Shown piece after piece: positions 1 to 5,197 of a stretch of 6,180 bases of DNA. Positions within the stretch are counted from its first letter, which is position 1. Every line of letters starts with the position of its first letter. The notes beneath the pieces are model-generated. The model was not told the DNA's origin. It did no database searches and saw nothing but the letters and a program-made list of their open reading frames with translations. Source of the DNA: an uncultured Acidobacteriota bacterium. Lineage in GTDB: Bacteria > Acidobacteriota > JAAYUB01. A program made the position numbers and the translations under genes. The stretch is from positions 1 to 6,180 of the forward strand of contig CALAMB010000316.1 of assembly GCA_937925645.1 (NCBI GenBank). Direction: 5' to 3'.

Positions 1-67
1 TAACAGCTATGCGGTGAACCGGCCTGGGGATCGCGATGCCGGCGAAATTGGAATGACGAGGACAACG

Positions 68-107
68 AAAATCCTGCCAAAAATTGGCAGAAAACGGGAG
101 TAACTGA
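68..107 (-). repeat. 40-bp hairpin element, copy A (inverted relative to copy B)
   Basis: Read on the minus strand, this segment matches 1050-1089 at 39 of 40 positions by eye; the difference lies in the hairpin loop. It contains a perfect 7-bp stem, CTGCCAA (74-80) and TTGGCAG (84-90), around a 3-nt loop. The match ends abruptly at both edges. Unlike copy B, it lacks an outer TCAGTTA/TAACTGA stem and a long T-run. Two near-identical copies in opposite orientation on either side of hicAB suggest a dispersed, mobilisable or REP-like intergenic element. The family is not one I can name. Confidence 0.75.
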
Positions 108-181
108 GTATTCTCTCTCCAAAGACGCATCGATCGCATGGATCATCGGCGCTTGACTGAAAGCTGCGGAATGACACCTCG

Positions 182-210
182 TTTCAATTCTGTTCCGATG
201 CCTGTATAAT
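182..210 (+). promoter_or_regulatory. putative sigma70-type promoter of hicAB
   Basis: A perfect TATAAT box lies at 205-210. Seventeen bases upstream is TTTCAA (182-187), a poor -35 match (3 of 6). Transcription would start near 217, giving a leader of about 54 nt before the preferred hicA start. The -10 box is convincing and the -35 is not, so an activator-dependent or weak promoter is possible. This is a motif-based inference only. Confidence 0.5.
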
Positions 211-220
211 TAGGCCAGAT

Positions 221-236
221 CGTTGGATGACCAACG
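221..236 (+). promoter_or_regulatory. inverted repeat at the hicAB transcription start
   Basis: CGTTGG (221-226) and CCAACG (231-236) form a perfect 6-bp inverted repeat around the loop ATGA. In RNA the stem could extend by two or three further pairs, some of them G-U (218-220 with 237-239). It begins about 10 bases after the -10 box, so it could be an operator overlapping the start site or a 5' hairpin in the mRNA. The antitoxin shows no DNA-binding domain, so what would bind here is open. Confidence 0.35.
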
Positions 237-270
237 GTTGTTTCGGTGTTGTTCACAGAATGAGATTCGC

Positions 271-525
271 ATGATGAAACAGCGAAAAACTCTCCAACGG
301 ATATTGGCTGGCGCGATCACCGTGCGTTTCGATGAGATGGTGGGTTTGGTGGAAGCCTTCGGATTCTCATTATCCCGAACGAACGGAAGCCACCATATTT
401 TCTCGCACCCGGAGATTCCGGAATTGATCAATCTCCAGAATGTTCGGGGACAAGTTAAGCCATATCAGGTTCGACAGTTGTTGAAGCTGGTCGAGCGACA
501 CAACCTGTCTTTGGAGGACACGTGA
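271..525 (+). CDS. hicA: HicA family type II toxin (mRNA interferase)
   Basis: HicA toxins are small dsRBD-fold ribonucleases that cleave mRNA and are held inactive by HicB. The product is 84 residues from ATG 271, or 83 from the adjacent ATG 274. The family's GSxH catalytic signature is visible as G39-S40-H41-H42 followed by I-F, with H42 the expected catalytic histidine. A basic helix-prone C-terminus (residues 63-79, K-P-Y-Q-V-R-Q-L-L) follows. It is longer than the ~58-residue E. coli HicA, as in the longer HicA branch. The reading frame stays open upstream to a TTG at 223, but that codon sits inside the leader inverted repeat almost at the transcription start, and the extra residues do not resemble HicA, so 271 is preferred. 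No strong ribosome site is visible ahead of it. The stop overlaps the hicB start. Base composition looks more AT-rich than the minus-strand genes, consistent with transfer. The family call is firm; toxicity is inferred. Confidence 0.87.
   Translation: MMKQRKTLQRILAGAITVRFDEMVGLVEAFGFSLSRTNGSHHIFSHPEIPELINLQNVRGQVKPYQVRQLLKLVERHNLSLEDT
513..517 (+). promoter_or_regulatory. hicB ribosome binding site
   Basis: GGAGG lies inside the last codons of hicA, 7 nt before ATG 525 and only 4 nt before GTG 522. The spacing decides for ATG 525. It is much stronger than anything ahead of hicA, so translation should favour the antitoxin over the toxin. Confidence 0.7.
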
Positions 526-752
526 TGCAGGATTACCATATCAATATTTTTTATTCTGAAGAGGACGGGGGATACATCGCGGATATTCCCGATCTGGAAG
601 CCTGCTCCGCATTCGGCGATACCCCGGCAAAAGCATTGCAGGAACTCCAGAAGGCAAAAAAAATCTGGCTGCAAACCGCCCGGGAGCAGGGGAAACCGAT
701 CCCTCCGCCGAAATATCGGCCAGTCATTTATCAGGCGGCTTCAAGACCTTGA
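525..752 (+). CDS. hicB: HicB family antitoxin, short form without DNA-binding domain
   Basis: HicB binds and neutralises the HicA toxin. The 75-residue product has the expected partial RNase H-like fold signature: an N-terminal beta strand (Y-H-I-N-I-F-Y), then E-D-G-G-Y-I-A-D-I-P-D-L-E-A-C-S-A-F-G, then a helix (residues ~32-53) in which the family usually places A-L-x-E-L. It ends in a proline-rich tail (P-P-P-K-Y-R-P). Many HicB proteins carry a C-terminal ribbon-helix-helix or helix-turn-helix that represses the operon; none is present here, so autoregulation through HicB alone is doubtful. The start is ATG 525, sharing one base with the hicA stop (TGATG), with GGAGG 7 nt upstream; this coupling is typical of a hicAB operon. 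No strong terminator follows directly; the nearest hairpin plus T-run in this direction is at 1067-1092. Confidence 0.85.
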   Translation: MQDYHINIFYSEEDGGYIADIPDLEACSAFGDTPAKALQELQKAKKIWLQTAREQGKPIPPPKYRPVIYQAASRP

Positions 753-924
753 ACACAAGCGGGTGAAACGCGCGCTGGCTGGTCTGTCTCAACGCCGAGG
801 TAGGGACGTCGCTTGATCAGCCATGATCGAAGCATCTTCGGCGCGCGTTCGTCGAACGCGCGGTACGCCCGATGATCGGGGACGAACTTCTTCCCCCGAG
901 CCACAAATCCCGAACCCAAAGCCC
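753..924. other. intergenic stretch after hicB, no supported gene
   Basis: I see no coding region, RNA gene or clear terminator here. A minus-strand frame is open across 919-731 but overlaps the end of hicB, has no ribosome site and matches no family I know. The only notable structure is the palindrome at 842-862. Confidence 0.5.
842..862. repeat. 21-bp perfect palindrome
   Basis: The arm CGCGCGTTCG (842-851) is followed by one central base and its exact reverse complement CGAACGCGCG (853-862). A one-base centre cannot form a natural hairpin loop without opening several pairs, so a protein-binding site is more natural than an RNA structure. No promoter-like hexamers are obvious beside it, and no T-run follows, so it is not a terminator. 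Confidence 0.6.
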
Positions 925-1049
925 CGAGCCTCGATTACGATTACGATCACGATTACGAATTTCGAGCACGAAATCCGAATTCCGATGTCCGATGTCCGAA
1001 TTCCAAAGTCCGCTGATCAGGAACGAGCCTCGATTACGAGCACGATTAA
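925..1049. repeat. degenerate GATTACGA repeat block 1
   Basis: The block holds two exact copies of CGAGCCTCGATTACGA (925-940 and 1024-1039). Each is followed by more GATTACGA or GAGCACGATT units. Between them lie overlapping CCGATGTCCGA and CCGAATTCC words (about 974-1004). The same 16-mer and the same word order recur in block 2 at 1531-1634. Frames through it give low-complexity translations such as alternating Thr-Ile, so it is treated as non-coding. Confidence 0.75.
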
Positions 1050-1098
1050 TCAGTTACTCCCGTTTTCTGCCAATTGTTGGCAGGATTTTTTTAACTGA
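1050..1098 (+). repeat. hairpin element, copy B, possible terminator of hicAB
   Basis: Bases 1050-1089 are the inverted partner of 68-107. The inner stem CTGCCAA (1067-1073) and TTGGCAG (1077-1083) encloses the loop TTG. An outer stem, TCAGTTA (1050-1056) and TAACTGA (1092-1098), is present only in this copy, giving a nested two-stem structure. The inner hairpin is followed by GA and seven T residues (1086-1092), so in the plus direction it could work as a weak intrinsic terminator for hicAB, about 315 bases past hicB. The stem is short and only moderately GC-rich, so the terminator role is uncertain; the repeat itself is clear. Confidence 0.7.
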
Positions 1099-1136
1099 AG
1101 CCATGAGCATGAGCACGATCAAGCAGCCGGCAGGCA

Positions 1137-1168
1137 GGAGGTACCGCGAGCGGCAGCGAGCGGCGCGA
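1137..1168 (+). repeat. 32-bp inverted repeat, left arm
   Basis: The arm begins GGAGGTACCGCGAGC and continues with a 10-bp near-duplicate (GCGAGCGGCA then GCGAGCGGCG). Its reverse complement occurs at 1354-1385 with a single mismatch (T versus G at the sixth base). The arms enclose about 185 bases with no supported gene. This layout suits a small non-autonomous mobile element or a REP-type doublet; no target-site duplication was recognised. Confidence 0.65.
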
Positions 1169-1353
1169 TGGGCCAGCCGCCGCGATGTCCCGACGCCGCG
1201 ACACCATGCCATCACGGTAGCGGCAGCGCAGCGCATGCATCGCGGCGTGTCGTTTTCGATCGCGGACGATGGTTTGATTGCTGACCGGACGGTCATTCAA
1301 TCGGCATCGACATAGTGGTTGAGCCCCTGGGGTAAGACGTGACGAGTGGGCTT

Positions 1354-1385
1354 TCGCGCCGCTCGCTGCCGCTCGCGGTCCCTCC
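1354..1385 (-). repeat. 32-bp inverted repeat, right arm
   Basis: Reverse complement of 1137-1168 with one mismatch by eye. The enclosed 1169-1353 segment contains a partial related word (GTAGCGGCAGCGCAGCGC near 1217-1234). It has only short overlapping frames, none convincing as a transposase. Confidence 0.65.
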
Positions 1386-1430
1386 ACGTTGCCAACCGGT
1401 TGATCGTGCCAAGGGAAAGGGAGCTGCTAA

Positions 1431-1481
1431 TGGGTGAATGGGTGAATGGGTGAATGGGTGAATGGGTCAATCGGTGAATGG
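1431..1481. repeat. 8-bp tandem repeat array, unit TGGGTGAA
   Basis: Four exact units (1431-1462) are followed by TGGGTCAA, TCGGTGAA and a partial TGG, about 6.4 units in all. The perfect units lie on the left and the diverged units on the right, as expected for a slippage-prone array. An 8-bp period is not a multiple of three, which argues against coding use. Confidence 0.9.
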
Positions 1482-1504
1482 TTACCAGTATCTGGGTATT
1501 GTGA

Positions 1505-1634
1505 TCCAGGGCCCAGAACCCAGGTCCCAGGTCCGATTTCCGATGTCCGCGTCACCGGAACGAGCCGCGAGCCTCGATTACGATTACGTTTACGAGCACG
1601 ATTACGATGACAATTACGAATTACGATTACGAAG
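1505..1634. repeat. degenerate GATTACGA repeat block 2
   Basis: It starts with CCCAGGTCC-type words (about 1518-1534), continues with TTTCCGATGTCCG (1537-1549) and GGAACGAGCC (1557-1566), then an exact third copy of CGAGCCTCGATTACGA (1568-1583). Further GATTACGA, TTTACGAGCACGATTACGA and TTACGA units run to 1634. The order of words parallels block 1, so the two are diverged copies of one composite repeat. It abuts the T-tract side of the protease gene terminator. Confidence 0.75.
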
Positions 1635-1667
1635 AAAAAAAGGGGAGCGGCCGGAGGGCCGCTCCCC
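1635..1667 (-). terminator. intrinsic terminator of the Tricorn-like protease gene
   Basis: Read on the minus strand, a perfect 11-bp GC-rich stem (arm GGGGAGCGGCC; halves at 1657-1667 and 1642-1652) with a 4-nt loop is followed directly by seven T residues (1641-1635). It starts 47 bases after the stop codon of the gene ending at 1715. Confidence 0.88.
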
Positions 1668-1714
1668 ATCGGAATGCCGAGTGATGGCAGTCGCCGTCGG
1701 CAACCGCCGGGCGG

Positions 1715-4700
1715 TCACTTCTTGACCGGGTAGGGCGGAGGCGCCGGCAGATCCGGCTTCTCCTTCTTGATCTTCTCCAGGACCACGGCGATCCCCTTGT
1801 CGAGCTGCTCGTCGATGCCGGCAAACTCCTTGGCCGGGTCGTTGTCCACGTAGATGTCGGGCTCCACGCCGCGACCCTCGATGACCCACACCTTGCCGGC
1901 GGTGTCATAAGAGGCGAACTCCGGCCGGTTCAGGTAGCCGCCGTCGAGCAGCGGCAGTGTGCCGCGGATGCCCACCACGCCGCCCCAGGTGCGCTTGCCG
2001 ATGAGCTCGCCCAGGGCGTTCTTGCGGAAGCGGTAGGGGAACAGGTCGCCGTCGGAGGCGGAGAACTCATCGAGCAGCGCCACCTTCGGGCCCACGTGCA
2101 GGGCGCCCGGGTCGGCGTTGGGGATGGAGTTGCGGGCCTGGTCCACCATGTCCATCTGGCGGCGCAGCCGCTCGATGATCATGGGAGAGACGTTACCGCC
2201 GCCGTTGCCGCGGACGTCGATGATGAGCCCCTTCTTCTTGAGCTGCGGGTAGAAGTGCTTGACGAACTCGTTGAGGCCCTGCGGGCTCATGTCGGGGATG
2301 TGGATGTAGCCCACCTGGCCGTTGCTGGCCTTGGCCACGTATTCGATGTTGTGTTGGACCCAGTTGTAGTAGTAGAGGTCGAGCTCGTCACCGACGGGCA
2401 CAACGGTCACCACGCGGCTTCCCTCTTCGACTGGTTTTGAGTTCAGGGTCAGGCGGACCTGCTTGCCGGCGGTGCCCGCCAGCGCCTGGTAGATGTTGGC
2501 CATATCCTTGACGGGCCGGCCGTCCACGGCCAGGATATAGTCGCCTTCCCTGGCGTCGACGCCCATTTCCGTGAGCGGCGAGCGGCGGGTGCGGACCCAG
2601 TTCTCACCCTTCAGGATGCGGGTGATCTGGTAGGCCCTGGAGGCGGGGTCGCGCGCCAGCTCGGCGCCGAGCAGGCCCATGGGGATCCGCGGCGCCGCCG
2701 GCGCGTCGCCGCCGCCCACGTAGGTGTGGCCGCAGTTGAGCTCGCCGATCATCTCGCCGATGATGTACGTCAGGTCGGCCCGGTGCGCCACGTGCGCCAC
2801 CAGCGGCGCGTACTTCTTCTCGACGCCCGCCCAGTCCACGCCGTGCATGTTGGGGGCGTAGAAGAAGTCGCGCATCTGGCGCCAGCACTCGGCGTAGATC
2901 TGCCGCCACTCGGCGGCGCGGTCCAGGGTCACCTTCAGGTCGGCCAGGTCCAACTTGTCCTTCAGTTCAATCTTCCCCTTGGGCAGATCGATGATGCCGT
3001 ACTCATGGTTCTGCGCCACCAGCATCTTCTTGCCGTCGGCCGAAATCGAGTAGCCGTTCACCGGGCCGAGCTCGGTTTCTTTCTGCCCCTTGAGGTCATA
3101 CAGGCAGAGGGTGGGCCGCTGGTCGCGGGAACCGGCCCGGACGTAATAGACCGAGTCGCCGACGGCGTTCACGCCGAAGTAGTTGGCCGGCGTGATCGGC
3201 AGGACCACGATCCGGCCGGGCAGACCGTCAATGTCCACCTTCACGGTGACGGCGGCATCCTTCTTGTCGGCCGCCTTGTCGGCCGGTTTGTCGGCGGGCT
3301 TGTCGGCCGGCTTCTCGGCCGGCTTTTCGCCGCCCTCGGCCTTGGCCGGTTCGTCCTTCTTGATCTCCACCTCGTCACTCACGGGCTTGAAGGGGGACTC
3401 GGTACCCTTGGCCAGGGCCACGAAGTAGACCCGGGTGCCGTTTTGGTAAACGGTGTTGAACTCGGTGAAGCCGTAGGTGGGGGTGAAGTCGCGGGTGGAG
3501 GTGAAGAACAGGAACTTTCCGTCGGAGCTGAACGACGGGCCGCCGGAGGCGTACCAGCCGTCGGTGACCGGCCAGGCCTTCGCCTCGGCCACCGAGTAGA
3601 TGTAGACCCGGGGCATGCCCTCGCGCTCCTGCTGGGCGTAAGCGATCCACTGGCTGTCGGGGGCCCAGTCGGCCTGGGTGATCTCCCACGCCTCCGATTG
3701 CGCGACCAGCGTCACCTTGCCCGTCTCGACTTCGACAACAGACAGCCGCAGTTTTTTATCCGACCAGAGGATACGCTTGCTGTCAGGTGACCAGTCGAGG
3801 CCGTACTTGTAGGTGTCGGCGCCGGTGGTGAGCTTCTTGGCGGGACCGCTTCCGTCCTGCGGGATGATGTAGATCTCGTCCTCGCCGCTGGCGTCGGAAA
3901 TGTAGGCGATCCACTTCCCGTCGGGCGACCAGACCGCCGCGCGGTCGTGGACGCCGGGGGTGCGGGTCAGGTTGCGGATGGCGCCCTTCTTGGCCGGGAC
4001 GGTGAAGACGTCGCCGCGGGCGTTGAACACGGCCCGCTTGCCGTCCGGGGCGATCTCGAAATCGTTGACGTTTCTGTGGACGTCGGTGAGTCCGCCCCGG
4101 GCGACGGCGCGGTCGGTGGCCACGCGGATGGGCACCTTGGTCGCTTTCTCCGTGGCCAGGTCGAACCGGTAAATCCAGCCGCCGTACTCGAACACGATGG
4201 CCGTGTCGCCGAGCGACGGGAACTTGATGTCGAACTCGTCGAACGCGGTCAACGGGCGGGTCTGCTTGCTGCCCCGCTCATAGACGTACAGGTTCATCCG
4301 GCCGTTGGCGCCGCGGTCGGACAGGAAGTAGATCCGGTCGCCGTGCCACATGGGGATGATGTCCTGGGCGGGGTTGTTGGTGATGTTCTCGGTCTTCTTC
4401 GTCTCGAAGTTGTAGACCCAGACGTCGTCGGCCATGCCGCCGCGGTAGCGCTTCCAGGTGCGGAACTCGCGGAACACGCGGTTGTAGGCGAGCTGCTTGC
4501 CGTCGGGCGAATAGGCGCAGAAGCCGCCGCGCGGCAGCGGCAGCTGCCGCGGCAGATCACCGTCGAGTCCCACCAGGTAGAGTTGCCCCTTGAAGTCGTT
4601 GAACTCACGCATGCGGGAGCGAAAGACGATCTCGCGGCCGGCGGGCGCCCAGCCCATGACGATGTTGTTGGGACCCATGCGGTCGGAGACGTCGTCGCGG

Positions 4701-5020
4701 CCCAGCGTCGCCGTCCAGGTCAGGCGCTGGGGGATGCCTCCCTCGGCGGGCATCAGGTACACTTCGGTGTTGCCGTCGTACTGGCCGGTGAAGGCCAGGT
4801 GCTTCCCGTCGGGCGAGAAGCGGGGAAAACTCTCGAAGCCGTCGTGGCTCGTCAGCAGGCGGGCGATGCCGCCCGCGGCCGGAACCGTGTACAAGTCGCC
4901 GGCGTAGGTGAACACGATCTGGTCGCCGTGGATGGCCGGGAAACGGAGCAGGCGGGTGTCCTCCTGCGCCAGCGCCGCCGCGGCGAACAGGCAGATCAGG
5001 ATCGGCACGAATCGCTTCAT
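1715..5020 (-). CDS. exported Tricorn-type protease homologue (S41, PD40 propellers, PDZ)
   Basis: Tricorn proteases are large serine peptidases that trim peptides; bacterial homologues are often exported. The product is 1101 residues from ATG 5020. Residues 1-18 are a signal peptide (K-R, hydrophobic core, A-L-A cleavage before Q19). PD40/WD40-like blades with S-P-D-G or similar motifs recur near residues 70, 170, 365, 411, 453, 498 and 661, forming two propellers. A Lys-Pro-Ala-Asp tandem linker spans 566-588. A helical domain (~685-765) is followed by PDZ (~775-875, G-D-Y-I-L-A-V-D-G) and the S41 core (~895-1060). Expected catalytic residues are visible: H765 (N-C-G-H), nucleophile S989-D990 in A-S-D-G-D, and E1053 in G-V-E-P-D. 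The Ser next to the catalytic His in Thermoplasma Tricorn is Gly764 here. GTG 5023 is also in frame, but GGAGG lies 6 nt before ATG 5020 and only 3 nt before GTG. The gene has its own terminator on each side, so it appears monocistronic. Natural substrate is unknown. Confidence 0.93.
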   Translation of the reverse strand: MKRFVPILICLFAAAALAQEDTRLLRFPAIHGDQIVFTYAGDLYTVPAAGGIARLLTSHDGFESFPRFSPDGKHLAFTGQYDGNTEVYLMPAEGGIPQRLTWTATLGRDDVSDRMGPNNIVMGWAPAGREIVFRSRMREFNDFKGQLYLVGLDGDLPRQLPLPRGGFCAYSPDGKQLAYNRVFREFRTWKRYRGGMADDVWVYNFETKKTENITNNPAQDIIPMWHGDRIYFLSDRGANGRMNLYVYERGSKQTRPLTAFDEFDIKFPSLGDTAIVFEYGGWIYRFDLATEKATKVPIRVATDRAVARGGLTDVHRNVNDFEIAPDGKRAVFNARGDVFTVPAKKGAIRNLTRTPGVHDRAAVWSPDGKWIAYISDASGEDEIYIIPQDGSGPAKKLTTGADTYKYGLDWSPDSKRILWSDKKLRLSVVEVETGKVTLVAQSEAWEITQADWAPDSQWIAYAQQEREGMPRVYIYSVAEAKAWPVTDGWYASGGPSFSSDGKFLFFTSTRDFTPTYGFTEFNTVYQNGTRVYFVALAKGTESPFKPVSDEVEIKKDEPAKAEGGEKPAEKPADKPADKPADKAADKKDAAVTVKVDIDGLPGRIVVLPITPANYFGVNAVGDSVYYVRAGSRDQRPTLCLYDLKGQKETELGPVNGYSISADGKKMLVAQNHEYGIIDLPKGKIELKDKLDLADLKVTLDRAAEWRQIYAECWRQMRDFFYAPNMHGVDWAGVEKKYAPLVAHVAHRADLTYIIGEMIGELNCGHTYVGGGDAPAAPRIPMGLLGAELARDPASRAYQITRILKGENWVRTRRSPLTEMGVDAREGDYILAVDGRPVKDMANIYQALAGTAGKQVRLTLNSKPVEEGSRVVTVVPVGDELDLYYYNWVQHNIEYVAKASNGQVGYIHIPDMSPQGLNEFVKHFYPQLKKKGLIIDVRGNGGGNVSPMIIERLRRQMDMVDQARNSIPNADPGALHVGPKVALLDEFSASDGDLFPYRFRKNALGELIGKRTWGGVVGIRGTLPLLDGGYLNRPEFASYDTAGKVWVIEGRGVEPDIYVDNDPAKEFAGIDEQLDKGIAVVLEKIKKEKPDLPAPPPYPVKK
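3264..3323 (-). repeat. 12-bp coding tandem repeat in the protease linker
   Basis: Five consecutive 12-bp units (plus-strand form TTGTCGGCCGGC with small changes) encode the repeated Lys-Pro-Ala-Asp/Glu stretch between propeller blades of the protease. Because 12 is a multiple of three, gain or loss of units would keep the frame. The segment likely forms a flexible surface-exposed loop. Confidence 0.8.
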
Positions 5021-5026
5021 CACAAT

Positions 5027-5031
5027 CCTCC
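5027..5031 (-). promoter_or_regulatory. protease gene ribosome binding site
   Basis: GGAGG on the minus strand lies 6 nt before ATG 5020 and 3 nt before GTG 5023. This decides the start in favour of ATG. Confidence 0.75.
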
Positions 5032-5052
5032 AGGAAAAAAATGGCGAATGTT

Positions 5053-5058
5053 ATTGTA
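5053..5058 (-). promoter_or_regulatory. possible -10 box of the protease gene
   Basis: TACAAT on the minus strand matches the -10 consensus at 5 of 6 bases and would start transcription about 25 nt ahead of the start codon. No good -35 hexamer is found 16-18 nt upstream. A promoter is expected here because a strong terminator lies between this gene and the upstream TPR gene. Confidence 0.3.
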
Positions 5059-5129
5059 CGAACGGGCGCTCCATAAGGTTCTGACCGGCGGCAAGAAAAC
5101 ACCGCGACGCGCGCCTCCGCGCGCCCGCC

Positions 5130-5170
5130 AAAAAAAAGGTGGCGGGATCCGCCTGGATCCCGCCACCTTT
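5130..5170 (-). terminator. strong intrinsic terminator of the TPR-like gene
   Basis: A perfect 16-bp stem (arm AAAGGTGGCGGGATCC on the minus strand; halves 5155-5170 and 5135-5150) closes a 4-nt loop. It runs straight into eight T residues on the minus strand (5137-5130). It begins 27 nt after the stop of the gene ending at 5198 and insulates that gene from the protease gene. Confidence 0.92.
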
Positions 5171-5197
5171 GGAAAGGGAGCGATCGGGCTGCGGCTG

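Noticed and set aside
2..103. Frame open from the left edge to a stop at 103
   Set aside because: It could be the end of an upstream gene, but the last third is the repeat element and too little remains to support a call.
731..919. Minus-strand frame of 62 codons overlapping the end of hicB
   Set aside because: The peptide looks less random than its neighbours, but there is no ribosome site or known domain and it overlaps a confident gene; at most a gene remnant.
1..1100. Integron attC-like or CRISPR interpretation of the hairpin repeats
   Set aside because: The copies are inverted, not in a regular array, no integrase or cas gene is present, and the attC core boxes are not matched.
823..1315. 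Plus-strand frames through the GATTACGA block
   Set aside because: Translations are low-complexity (alternating Thr-Ile, Arg-Leu) and produced by the repeat itself.
1324..1332. CCCCTGGGG mini-palindrome
   Set aside because: Four-base arms are expected often by chance in GC-rich DNA.
1054..1387. Two overlapping minus-strand frames (1296-1054 and 1387-1091)
   Set aside because: They lie in inverted-repeat and hairpin-element DNA, are Arg- and Ala-rich, have no ribosome site and match no family I recognise.
2726..3790. Long plus-strand open frame of about 354 codons opposite the protease gene
   Set aside because: It is an antisense shadow of the GC-rich protease gene, rich in Val, Leu, Gly, His and Arg with no recognisable domain or ribosome site.
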